This document shows, piece after piece, positions 46,534 to 56,666 of a DNA stretch of 64,000 nt. This DNA comes from Helicobacter pylori. Its GTDB lineage: Bacteria > Campylobacterota > Campylobacteria > Campylobacterales > Helicobacteraceae. The notes under the pieces are model-generated. The model saw only the letters and a program-made list of their open reading frames with translations. It searched no databases and was not told the DNA's origin. How positions within the stretch are numbered: the stretch's first letter is position 1; every line of letters starts with the position of its first letter. The position numbers and the translations under genes were made by a program. Location: positions 1,488,001-1,552,000 of the forward strand of contig CP032046.1 of the NCBI GenBank assembly GCA_008032955.1, in the 5' to 3' direction.

Positions 46534-48955
46534 ATGGTAAAACCCTTACAAAGTTTAGAACTGCCTCTTGGCCACCCCTTAGTAGAGAAATTGTGCGATC
46601 GGTCTTTAAAGGATGGAGTCAAATTCAATGAAAAAAGTGAGCCGAATTTCAAAGATGAAGTGTCAGAAGAAGAGAAAATCAAATTCAAACAAGCGCTGCG
46701 GGTGCTTCATGCGATCGTCAATAATGAGACTTCTTTAAGGTATCTTTCTGAGGACAATCAAAAATTCCTAGAGGATTTAGCGCAAGCTAAAAAGATCGCT
46801 AATGAGCAAATAGAAAAAACCTTAGAGATCGTTTCTACTAGCGATGTGGATGTGGATTTTGAAGCATTTAAAGATTTGATGCTCAATGTGGATAGTGTAG
46901 CGGTAGGCCTTAAGAGCTATAGCCAAAGCCAATTGCTTGATTTGGACGGAGGGCATTGGGATTTAGAGGCGCCTAGCGTGCCTAAAGAAAGCGTAACCTT
47001 TAGGTTTGATAATTTAGACCCTAACGGCAAAGAAATGGATTTTTATGCGCGCTCAAGTTTGAAGGATTTAAAAAAGAGCGTTTTCGTCGCTATTGACTTT
47101 GGGACTAAAAGCACGACCGCAAGCTATATGGATAAGAACGGGAAATACCGCTTGCTCTCTATTGGCGGGCTAGTAGATGACGCAAGCCTAACAAAGTTTG
47201 AAAACCCCACGATCGTGGAGTTTAGACACAGAAAAAAATTTATACAGGATACGACGTGCTAAAGCACCGCCCTTTCACAGGACACAACGATATAGAAGTG
47301 GCGCATGAAGCCCAAAAGAACGCTGCAGACGTTAAAGGGAATGATTTGTATCGGTTTTTTCTAAATTGAAGCAATGGGCTGGAGCGGATGAAAAACAGAA
47401 TTTTAAGGATTTAATAGAGGATTTTTCTTTAGAAAGCTTCACTAATTGCACGAGTTTTAACCCCATAGAAATCTACGCTTACTACATCGGCCGCTGCATC
47501 AACAACATGCATAATGGCATGTTTTTGAAATACTTTTTATCCTACCCCATCAAGTATGAAAAGCATCAGGCTGAAAAAATCAGAGAGAGTTTTGAAAGAG
47601 GCTTGAAAAAATCCTTACCCCGGCATGTTTTTGACGATGAAAAAACGGCTAAAACTTTCAAAGTGGAATTGAGAGCGAGCGAGCCTTGCGCATATGCCAT
47701 TAGCACTTTAAAAAGCTATGGGTTTTTTAAATCAGAGAAGTTAGACAAGCCGGTTTATTACGGGGTGTTTGATTTTAGGGGCGGGACGACGGATTTTGAC
47801 TTTGGCAAATGGGAAAAAAGCGCTAACCCTAAATTCCTTTACAAGATGACGCATTTCAGCAGCGGAGGGGATAAATATTTAGGCGGTGAAAACTTATTGG
47901 AATTGTTGGCTTGGGAAACATATGCCAAAAATTTCCAAACGCTAAAAGAAAAAGATATTGTCATCGCTAAGCCCAACTATGACAGGATCGATACGCAACG
48001 CTTTGGATCGTTTATGCAAAATTCCAGGGAAGCGCGCTTGAACTTGCAAACGATCGCTTCTAATTTACGCCCTTTTTTAGAAAATCTAGACGCTGATATT
48101 ATAGAAGCGATAGAAGAAAATGAAGAGTTTAACATAGAGGGTTTTGAAAAGGATTTTAAAGCCATGCTGTTGGATAGGAATGGGGTAGAAGCAGAATGCG
48201 ATCTTAAAGTTGATTGCAAAGAGCTTTTAAACCTCTTAAAAGACAAGATCAATGAAGGCGTTGCCAACTTCTTTGCCGGATTTTCTAAAGTGATGGCTGA
48301 AAACATTGATGATCAGTGTCGGGCGTTTCACATTTTCTTAGGCGGGAATGCGAGCCGTTCAGTGTTAGTCAAACAAGCGTTTGAAAACGCCAAAGAAAAG
48401 CAGCTCAAAGATTACCATCAAAAGACTTCTAAAAATGATTTTAAATTCATCATTTATGAGCCGCTAGGCACAGAAGCCTCAGACAAACAGATTTTAGAGC
48501 TTACAGGAGAAGACGTTTCTAACACGCCCGCTTATTTGAAGCCCACTTGCAAAACCGGGGTGGCTTTCGGGCTTTTAGAGAGCAGGGACAAGGCTAAAGG
48601 GATTGAAATGCCCTCTATAAGCTCCAATCCTGTGTTTAAATACGATTTAGGCATTGAGATAGAGGGGAAATTCCACGCTAAAATCCATAGGGATTCTTTA
48701 AAGCCTAATGAATACCAGATTTTCCAAACTAAAGAGGAATGGGGAGGCTTTGATGGGTTAGAGATATGCTACAGCGATAAAACTCTAGCCAACACCAACA
48801 CTTTAAACATTCAAGACACGCAAATGATTTCCATAGCGTTAGAAGAGGTTGAAGAAGTGGACGTGAAGGTGTGTTGCGTGGATTCCCAAAGCATTAAAGT
48901 GGGGCTGTTTAAAGACGGCCAATTGATCTATGAAAGCGAGGTAGAAAAATTATGA
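46534..48955 (+). CDS. Hsp70/actin-fold ATPase-like protein (frame broken by one missing base at two sites)
   Basis: After adding one A at 47232-47238 (A7) and one T at 47355-47360 (T6), the frame gives 807 residues. The Hsp70-type ATPase motifs are visible: phosphate-1 VAIDFGTKSTTASY (about D188), phosphate-2 VFDFRGGTTDFDFG, the connecting SSGGDKYLGGENLLELLAWE, and adenosine loop FHIFLGGNASRSVLVK. The first 170 residues are a helical extension and the last 150 a beta-rich part instead of a normal substrate domain, so it is not DnaK. Distantly it recalls SrfB-like proteins. AAAGGA precedes the ATG. By order HP0060. The join regions read KKIYTGYDVLKHRPFTGHND and YRFFSKLKQWAGADEKQ. Confidence 0.8.
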
Positions 48956-49521
48956 TGACTAAGAACGCTTACGCGTTTGTCGTGATTGAAAAAAGCATTA
49001 TGGTGTTTAAACGCGCCAAAGATAAGGGGCTAATCCCTATCACTGAAGGCTTTGTGCCTTTAGAAGAGGGTTTTTTGAAAAGTTTTAAAGAGCGTTGCAA
49101 CGTGGAATTTTTAGAAAATTTAGACCTTTTGTTTTTGTATGACTACCAGTTTTCAAGCGAGGTTTTTTCCTTGTGTAAGGATTTGAAAAATTCCATTTGG
49201 GACAGGAAGCTTGTGGTGGAACTGGTGGAGTCTTTGGAGAATTTTAAGGGCTTGAATTTGTCTCTTAAAATAGAAGACAGGCATTCTAACAGCTTGGGTA
49301 ATGGCGCTCAAAAATTGCTCACCAACGCTGATTTGGGGAGCACCCACAAAGCAATCGTGATAGACAGCATGAAAACATACCACCAAAGCCAGCAAGAAAA
49401 ATACAAAAGAGAAAGAGGCGAAACGCTAGAGATTCGCCCCACAACACCCCCTAGCTATGGGGGTGGGAGCATTAGAATCAGCGGCGATAAAAAGCCTGAT
49501 TCCAATGAAGAAAATTTTTAA
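48952..49521 (+). CDS. Uncharacterised protein coupled to the Hsp70-like ATPase
   Basis: A 189-residue protein of no recognised family. The first 150 residues look like a compact alpha/beta domain (NAYAFVVIEKSIMVFKRAK, then EFLENLDLLFLYDYQF), and the last 30 are a flexible proline/glycine-rich tail (TTPPSYGGGSIRISGD). No signal peptide. Its start overlaps the stop of the Hsp70-like gene by four bases, suggesting a stoichiometric partner. The opening strand pattern FVVIEKSIMVFKR is like an actin-fold strand pair but too short to call. Confidence 0.72.
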   Translation: MMTKNAYAFVVIEKSIMVFKRAKDKGLIPITEGFVPLEEGFLKSFKERCNVEFLENLDLLFLYDYQFSSEVFSLCKDLKNSIWDRKLVVELVESLENFKGLNLSLKIEDRHSNSLGNGAQKLLTNADLGSTHKAIVIDSMKTYHQSQQEKYKRERGETLEIRPTTPPSYGGGSIRISGDKKPDSNEENF

Positions 49522-49536
49522 AAGAAAGGACAACCG

Positions 49537-49797
49537 ATGAGCAGAGTGCAAATGGATACCGAAGAGGTTAGAGGGTTTGTGGAACATTTAGAACGCTTTA
49601 AAGAGTTGCTGAATGATGAGGTGAATGGCTTGAGCAGTCATTTTCATAATTTAGATTCATGGCAAGACGCTAGGAGAGACAAATTTAGCGAGGTGTTAGA
49701 CAACTTGAAAAGCACTTTCAACGAGTTTGATGAAGTCGCGCAAGAGCAAATCGCATGGCTTAAAGAGAGGATTAGGGTTTTAGAGGAAGATTATTAG
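49537..49797 (+). CDS. WXG100/ESAT-6-like protein
   Basis: An 86-residue all-helical protein with the size and helix-turn-helix layout of WXG100 proteins. The turn reads SHFHNLDSWQDARRDKFSEV: the tryptophan is there, with WQD in place of WXG. Helix 1 spans about residues 5-34 and helix 2 about 45-84. WXG100 proteins are secreted as dimers by type VII (ESX/Ess) systems. By order it is HP0062, whose crystal structure was reported as ESAT-6-like in a Gram-negative species. A typical YxxxD/E export signal after helix 2 is not clear. A good AAGGA site precedes the ATG. The FtsK-like gene of the same operon would be the matching ATPase. Confidence 0.85.
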   Translation: MSRVQMDTEEVRGFVEHLERFKELLNDEVNGLSSHFHNLDSWQDARRDKFSEVLDNLKSTFNEFDEVAQEQIAWLKERIRVLEEDY

Positions 49798-49806
49798 GGG
49801 TGGTTT

Positions 49807-51192
49807 ATGGCTGAATGGAAAACGGACACAGAAGAAGTCAAAAAGGTTGTTGGAAGATGCAGGGAATTTAAAAGATCCTTGCAAGAAGAAAAATGCAGTC
49901 CATTTATCAAAGACCTTGATAGTTACGCACTAAAAATCATAGTAGAGCGCAGAAAAATTGAAATGCAATTGGAAAAAGCCATAGGAGAATTAAAAAAAGC
50001 CAGAAAAAAGCGAAAGGGCTTTTGGGGATCTGTTTTAGATTTTTGTGGAGGTGTTTGTGATGCAGTCTCGACTATTTTCCCTCCTGCTAAATTAGGCACT
50101 AAAGCTTGTGAAAAGGGCTTAAACCTTATGGAAGACAATATAGAAAGATGGGAACACAATGTGAGGTTATTAGAACGAATGCTTGAAATCTACTCGAATC
50201 AAGCCAAAGCGAGCGTGGATCTTGTGAATCAAGCTTGGGAGGGCGTTAAAAAGAGGTTGCATTTTTATACCGATAAGCACCAGGAATTTATCAGGCGTTT
50301 GAAACAAGCGAGCGATGCGATAGATAACGAATACAACTTTCCAACCCCAGGCGTTTTAATGGAATACGATTTTGAACGGCCTACTTTCTCTTATAACCCT
50401 AAAAAAAGCGTTTTTAATGAGTGCTTGAAGGGTTTGAGGGAAAATTTCGCTTCTTTATGCGCTGATTTGAAAGACAAGATCAACGCTTTTTCTCATAGGG
50501 AGCACGTTATGGCCTCTAAAGAGCGAGAATTTGAAAAGAGTTTAGAGGATTTGATGCCAAGCGTTTTAAGCGTGCCTTCTTATAACGAAAGCTTGACTTT
50601 AGCCAAAAATCGTTGCGTTAAAAATTGTAAGAAAGCTTTAGAAGATTTTGCAGAAAAAATCAAAGAAACCCCCAACGATTCAAACGCTGTGAATGAAGCT
50701 TTTGATAGCTTGGAAACAGAGTTGGAGCGTGCTACGGAAAATTTGAGCCAAAAAATCGATCCCATTTTAGAACGCAATGAAGATTATACGCAAAAAGCGT
50801 TGGAGTATAGGGAGTTTTTAGAAAGCCGTAAAGAGGACTTTATTGTAGATGAAAAAAACCCCTATCCGGAAGAAGTCAGCTTTAATGAGTGGCGTTTGGC
50901 GGAATTTGATAGCGTTTTTAGCGCCATTGTGCCTTTAGAAGATTTAAATAAAACCGCATGCGCTCATCATGCCCTAAAGGCTTTACAAGCCGCGCTTAAA
51001 GACAACGATTTGGGCTTTGATGCGACAGATTTGGAACAGATCGCAAAAGGATTCATCCCTAGGGGCTATTTGTGGCATTTTGACGCGAATGTTTTAGGGA
51101 ATGTGGTGCTGGTGAGAGAAGAGTTATTATTAGGCGTGAAACACATGAAAGGATATTCACTATGGACAGAATTTCTACAGAAACAGAATTGA
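49807..51192 (+). CDS. Large WXG100-related protein, candidate exported effector (LXG-like)
   Basis: A 461-residue, mostly helical protein. Its first 25 residues (WKTDTEEVKKVVGRCREFKR) align with the start of the WXG100 protein nine bases upstream (QMDTEEVRGFVEHLERFK), so they are probably related by duplication. Then come a basic stretch, a hydrophobic segment (GFWGSVLDFCGGVCDAVSTI, about 75-95), long helices, and a C-terminal domain (about 370-461, with NEWRLAEFDSVFSAIVPLED and LGFDATDLEQIAKGFIPRGY). That is the build of LXG/T7 polymorphic toxins, but I do not recognise the C-terminal toxin family. The SUKH-like gene that overlaps its end is what makes the effector reading attractive. Confidence 0.75.
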   Translation: MAEWKTDTEEVKKVVGRCREFKRSLQEEKCSPFIKDLDSYALKIIVERRKIEMQLEKAIGELKKARKKRKGFWGSVLDFCGGVCDAVSTIFPPAKLGTKACEKGLNLMEDNIERWEHNVRLLERMLEIYSNQAKASVDLVNQAWEGVKKRLHFYTDKHQEFIRRLKQASDAIDNEYNFPTPGVLMEYDFERPTFSYNPKKSVFNECLKGLRENFASLCADLKDKINAFSHREHVMASKEREFEKSLEDLMPSVLSVPSYNESLTLAKNRCVKNCKKALEDFAEKIKETPNDSNAVNEAFDSLETELERATENLSQKIDPILERNEDYTQKALEYREFLESRKEDFIVDEKNPYPEEVSFNEWRLAEFDSVFSAIVPLEDLNKTACAHHALKALQAALKDNDLGFDATDLEQIAKGFIPRGYLWHFDANVLGNVVLVREELLLGVKHMKGYSLWTEFLQKQN

Positions 51193-51548
51193 ATTGGGAA
51201 TTTGTAGAGCCGCTCAATGACAATGTGCTGAATGGGTTAGAAGAGCGATTAAAAATAGGCTTGAGCGATGCGTTTAAGGACTTTGTCAAACGATCAAACT
51301 ATGGTTTTAGCCAATGGCGTTCTTTTATGGTGGGCAATGAGTCTTACACATTCAAGCATGTTTTGAACTTCAATTTAGAGAGCTTGTTCATTGATTTCAT
51401 GCAAAGCTTGAAAGAATGGTTAGAACCTGAAGAAATCGTTTTTGCTAATGATGGGTATGGAGGGTATTATCTTTGGAATACCACCACTGATGTGGTGCTG
51501 TTTTTAGACACCGATAATGGCTCAAAAAAAAGCGCTATTAAATCTTAA
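51162..51548 (+). CDS. SUKH (SMI1/KNR4)-like protein, candidate immunity protein
   Basis: A 128-residue cytoplasmic protein. The core matches the SUKH/SMI1-KNR4 pattern: EERLKIGLSDAFKDFVKRSN (the LP..yk.fl..sNG helix), then EEIVFANDGYGGYYLWNTTT and DVVLFLDTDNG (the glycine-rich strand region). SUKH proteins are common immunity proteins of contact-dependent and type VII toxins, encoded just after the toxin gene. Here it overlaps the 3' end of the candidate effector by 31 bases. The given frame ends after an A8 run (51524-51531); with one more A it would continue as KKKALLNLKMFLKKLESRG and stop just before the next gene, a better C-terminal helix. Confidence 0.75.
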   Translation: MDRISTETELNWEFVEPLNDNVLNGLEERLKIGLSDAFKDFVKRSNYGFSQWRSFMVGNESYTFKHVLNFNLESLFIDFMQSLKEWLEPEEIVFANDGYGGYYLWNTTTDVVLFLDTDNGSKKSAIKS

Positions 51549-51583
51549 AATGTTTTTAAAAAAACTGGAATCAAGGGGTTAAA

Positions 51584-51931
51584 ATGTTTTCTCATGAAGT
51601 TTTTTTGGAGGGTTGCACCAATGAGTTAAGAAGGATTTGCGACTATTTCGTAGAAAACGCCATGCAAGATGATTTAGGGCAGAAACTTAAAAGTGAGGCG
51701 CTAGAGGAGATGCTAAAAATCGCGCATGATTTAGAAAATTTAGAGCAAGACACTCAATACGAAATGAGAAAAATCAACGAGCAACTTGAAGAAGCCAAGC
51801 GTTTGGAGAAGCAAATTCATATGAATTTCCATTCACCAAGCGAAATTGATAGGCTTATGCGTGAAGCCAAAGAGCATGAAAGAGAAGCCAAGAGGCGCTA
51901 TGATGAATATCTTAAGGATAAAGATGATTGA
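51584..51931 (+). CDS. Coiled-coil protein upstream of the FtsK-like ATPase
   Basis: A 115-residue, entirely helical charged protein, with a coiled coil over about residues 40-112 (LENLEQDTQYEMRKINEQLE, then EIDRLMREAKEHEREAKRRY). No signal peptide or membrane segment. It overlaps the start of the FtsK-like gene by eight bases. Unknown function; could be an adaptor that holds the ATPase or a chaperone for an exported helical protein. Confidence 0.72.
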   Translation: MFSHEVFLEGCTNELRRICDYFVENAMQDDLGQKLKSEALEEMLKIAHDLENLEQDTQYEMRKINEQLEEAKRLEKQIHMNFHSPSEIDRLMREAKEHEREAKRRYDEYLKDKDD

Positions 51932-54358
51932 TGTGGGTAATTTATTAAAAGAACTGGACGACGCCTTAGATAAAGTTGTTGCTAAAAAAGAGCCAGAGAG
52001 TTTTCTCAAGCCGATCGTCTCACAAATAGAGGACTATCAAAAGAGTATCAGGCAAGTTCAAGTGCAATTCACAGACGCGCCAAAATTCAATGAAGAGGGC
52101 ACTTACCCTAAATTTTTGAGCTGTGGTTTATTGCATGTTAGGGGCAAAAATGGCGCTAATATGGAATTTTTATTGCCTAAAGTTTATCCTTTCCCCCCTA
52201 AAAGCTTGTATATAGAGCATGAAAAAGACGGGCAGTTTTTGAGAGAAATGCTCATGCGCTTACTCTCCAACGCGCCTTTAGTGCAACTGGAAGTGATTTT
52301 GATTGATGCGTTGAGTTTGGGGGGCATTTTCAATCTGGCCAGAAGGCTTTTAGATAAAGACAATGACTTTATTTACCAGCAAAGGATTTTGACCGAAAGC
52401 AAGGAAATAGAAGAAGCCCTAAAGCATTTGTATGAATATTTAAAGGTTAATTTGCAAGAAAAATTAGCCGGTTATAAAGATTTTGCGCATTATAATGAAG
52501 AAGCCACAGACCGCTTGCCTTTAAAAGCGCTTTTTTAAGCGGGGTAGATGCTTTGAGTAAAGACGCGTTTTATTATCTGGAAAAAATCATGCGTTTTGGC
52601 TCTAAAAATGGGGTTTTGAGCTTTGTCAATCTGGAGAGCGAAAAAAACAATCAATCCGCAGAAGATTTGAAACGCTATGCAGAGTTTTTTAGGGATACGA
52701 CAAGTTTTGAACGCTTAAAATATCTTAATGTAGAAGTGATCAACGATCAAGGTATTAAATCCCAGCACATGAAAGACTTCGCTGATAAAATCAAAGCGTA
52801 TTACGAGAAAAAGAAAGCAGTTAAAAGGGAGTTGAAAGACTTACAAAAAGACGAAAAATTTTGGACTGAAAGCTCTCAGTTTAAAGTGTCTGTGCCGGTG
52901 GGGTGGGATATTAACCACAAAGAGGTGTGTTTTGAGATCGGTAACGTGCAAAACCACACGCTCATTTGCGACCACAGCGGGAGCGGGAAATCCAATTTCT
53001 TGCATGTGTTGATCCAAAATCTAGCTTTCTACTACAATCCCGATGAAGTCCAACTCTTTTTGTTAGACTATAAAGAGGGGGTGGAATTTAACGCATACAC
53101 AGATCCGATTTTAGAGCATGCGAGGTTGGTGAGCGTGGCGAGTTCAATCTCTTATGGCATCACTTTCTTGAAATGGCTTTGCGATGAAATAAAAAAAAGA
53201 GCCGAGCTGTTCAAGCAATTCAACGTGAAAGATTTGAGCGATTACCGAAAGCATGAAAAAATGCCCAGACTGATTGTGGTAATTGATGAATTTCAGGTGC
53301 TTTTTAGCGATAACTCCACTAAAGGGAAAGAGGGCGTGGAACGATCTTTAAACACTCTGCTTAAAAAGGGTCGCAGCTATGGGGTGCATTTAGTTTTAGC
53401 CACTCAGACCATGTGCGGCGGTGAAATTGATTCAAGCTTTAAGGCTCAAATCGCCAACCGCATCGCTTTGCCTATGGACGCAGAAGACAGCAATAGCATT
53501 TTGAATAATGACGATGCGACTTGTGAGCTTGTCAGGCCAGAAGGCATTTTCAACAACAACGGAGGGCATCAAAAATACCACACCAAGATGAGTATCCCTA
53601 AAGCCCCTGATGATTTCAAACCTTTTATCAAAAAAATCCATGAAGAATTTAACCAAAGAAATCTCGCGCCCATAGATCGTAAAATCTATAATGGCGAGAC
53701 ACCTTTAAAAATGCCCAACACCCTTAAGGCTAATGAAATGCGTTTGCATCTGGGCAAAAAAGTGGATTATGAGCAAAAGGACTTGATAGTGGAGTTTGAA
53801 AACAACGAATCGCATTTGTTAGTGGTGAGCCAAGATTTAAACGCTCGCATCGCTTTAATGAAGCTTTTGTTCCAAAACATTAAGAACGCGAACAAAGAAT
53901 TAGTTTTTTGCAATAAAGAAAAACGCCTGATAAGGTTTTTTGATGTGCAAAAAGAATATGGCATCACGCCTGTAGAAAATATCTTAAGCGTTTTAGACAC
54001 CGCTATGAATCCTAATAGCGCGCTTGTGATAGACAATCTCAACAAAGCGAAAGAATTGCACGACAAAATAGGAGTGGAAAAATTAAGATCGTTTTTAGAA
54101 AAAGCCACAGACAACGAGCAGTATTGCGTCATTTTTGCGCATGACTTTAGGCAAATTAAAAGTAATTACCATTTTGACAAGTTAAGAGATTTGTTAAACA
54201 ACCACTTCAAGCAATGCCTGGCCTTTAGGTGCAATGGGGAAAACTTAAACGCTCTCAAAAGCGATTTACCTTCATTGAAAAACGAACTCAACGCGCTATT
54301 GATAGAGCTTTCTAAAGACAGCGTTACTGAGTTTAGGCCCTTCAGCTTACAAGATTAA
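51924..54358 (+). CDS. FtsK/SpoIIIE (EssC/EccC)-like ATPase (frame broken by one missing base at 52531-52536)
   Basis: Starting at the ATG at 51924 inside the end of the previous gene, and adding one T to the T6 run at 52531-52536 (ALFLSGVDALSKDAF), the protein has 811 residues. The FtsK/SpoIIIE domain has Walker A DHSGSGKSN (K356) and Walker B LIVVIDEFQ (D455-E456), plus VLATQT of sensor type. A second, degenerate ATPase-like domain follows (about 590-800). The family moves DNA or, in type VII secretion, proteins. Unlike EssC/EccC there is no membrane segment. By order it is HP0066. The gene is the last of the operon. Confidence 0.83.
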
Positions 54359-54364
54359 AAAAAA

Positions 54365-54415
54365 AGAGAGTTAAAAAAAGAGAGTTAAAAAAAGAGAGTT
54401 AAAAAAAGGGGGGGG
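54365..54415. repeat. 14-bp tandem repeat and G8 tract after the FtsK-like gene
   Basis: The unit AAAAAAAGAGAGTT occurs three times (from about 54359 to 54400), followed by AAAAAAA and G8 (54408-54415). It lies in the 95-base gap between the convergent FtsK-like gene and ureH and touches neither coding end. The tract is likely to vary in length between isolates. Confidence 0.8.
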
Positions 54416-54453
54416 TAAAAAGACTAAAGGAATTTAATCTTTTTGAAGTGCTT

Positions 54454-55251
54454 TTAAATCTTTGGCGTAATCGTTTGGGTGATAAAGCGAGCGATTTTTT
54501 CTCTTAAATGCAACAAGGGTTCTGAACCTTTCGCTAAAGCTTTTAGGCATAAATGAGAACTAGCGATTTCGCTCACGGCTCCATCCACTCCTTTGCTCTC
54601 TTCAATGCATTCTCGCGCGCCAGACAGCTCTATGGGGCAATTGACAAGCACCAAATTCAAATAATGTGTATAGCCATCAAACATGCACATGTTATTCATG
54701 TCGGTGGTTTTGGGATCTAAAATCGTATTATCATAATAGATGGGCTTCTCATCTTGTAAAATAGCGATTTTGGTGTGCAGGCGGTTGAATTTAAACAACT
54801 CATTGCGCGCCACTCGCCCAGCGACAATGATTTCACTATAAAGCAATTGGGAGCTAGAGCGTAAAGAAATCGTGGTATTGCCCTTAAAATGCGCGTTTTC
54901 AAAGGGGATTAACGGGAAAGGCGCGAAGTCTAAAAAGGCGTTTTCCCCCACAACGATATGCATGTCTCTGCTGGCAAACCCGTCTTCAGTGTTATGGATT
55001 TTTTCAAAGGATTGCGAAGTGATCCTTAGTTTGCAATTTTGACCGATGCTTAATTGCATGTCTTGTGCATCGCCTTTCATTAAGCCAGGGCTTACCGCTA
55101 AAAGCATGATTTCAGCTAAATCGTCTTTAGGGTAAAAGGGCGCCATGAGCTTAAAGGGGGGCGTGAAGAAATTGTCTTCAATCACGCACCGCCCATCAGC
55201 CCCTATTTTGGTTTTTAGCCTGAGCTTGGATTCTTGAGCGTAAGTGTTCAT
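54454..55251 (-). CDS. ureH: Urease accessory protein UreH (UreD type)
   Basis: A 265-residue UreD-family protein starting at the ATG at 55251 that overlaps the ureG stop (TTGATG context). It has the family's beta-rich body with [20 protein letters not shown] and [17 protein letters not shown]. UreH forms a complex with UreF and UreG that carries nickel to apo-urease. It is the last gene of the urease cluster, with its 3' end meeting the FtsK-like operon. Confidence 0.95.
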   Translation of the reverse strand: MNTYAQESKLRLKTKIGADGRCVIEDNFFTPPFKLMAPFYPKDDLAEIMLLAVSPGLMKGDAQDMQLSIGQNCKLRITSQSFEKIHNTEDGFASRDMHIVVGENAFLDFAPFPLIPFENAHFKGNTTISLRSSSQLLYSEIIVAGRVARNELFKFNRLHTKIAILQDEKPIYYDNTILDPKTTDMNNMCMFDGYTHYLNLVLVNCPIELSGARECIEESKGVDGAVSEIASSHLCLKALAKGSEPLLHLREKIARFITQTITPKI

Positions 55252-55850
55252 CAATCTTCCAATAAAGCGTTGCGCTTAATCCATGCGATCACATCGTCTA
55301 GGCCTTCTTTAGCGCGGATATTCGTAAAAATGAAGGGTTTTTCGCCGCGCATCTTTTTAGAATCCCTTTCCATGACTTTCAAGTCCGCTCCCACATAGGG
55401 GGCTAAGTCAATCTTATTGATGACAAGCAAGTCTGATCGCGTGATTCCTGGTCCGCCTTTTCTGGGGATTTTATCGCCCTCAGCCACATCAATCACAAAG
55501 ATCGTAAAGTCCGCTAGCTCTGGGTTGAAAGTCGCTGAAAGGTTGTCGCCTCCGCTTTCAATCAAAAGCAGTTCCAAATTAGGGAAACGGCCATGCATTT
55601 CTTCTACCGCTTCTAAATTCATGGAAGCGTCTTCTCTAATAGCGGTGTGTGGACAGCCCCCCGTTTCTACGCCAATGATCCTCTCTCGTGGCATTACTGA
55701 ATTTTTACACATAAACTCCGCGTCTTCTTTAGTGTAAATATCGTTAGTGATGACCGCCATGTCATAATCCTTTGACATGTGGCGCGTTAAAGCTTCAATC
55801 AAGGCGGTTTTACCGCTTCCTACAGGACCACAAACTCCAATTTTTACCAT
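55251..55850 (-). CDS. ureG: Urease accessory GTPase UreG
   Basis: A 199-residue SIMIBI GTPase. The P-loop [18 protein letters not shown] is at residues 8-25, the metal-binding Cys-Pro-His motif in [15 protein letters not shown], and the GTP specificity motif in VINKID. UreG hydrolyses GTP to deliver nickel from HypA/UreE to urease with UreF and UreH. It overlaps ureH by one base. Confidence 0.97.
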   Translation of the reverse strand: MVKIGVCGPVGSGKTALIEALTRHMSKDYDMAVITNDIYTKEDAEFMCKNSVMPRERIIGVETGGCPHTAIREDASMNLEAVEEMHGRFPNLELLLIESGGDNLSATFNPELADFTIFVIDVAEGDKIPRKGGPGITRSDLLVINKIDLAPYVGADLKVMERDSKKMRGEKPFIFTNIRAKEGLDDVIAWIKRNALLED

Positions 55851-55878
55851 AAAATTCCTTTCAATTTGAGATTAAAAT

Positions 55879-56655
<777 letters not shown>

Positions 56656-56666
56656 CTATTTCTTTT

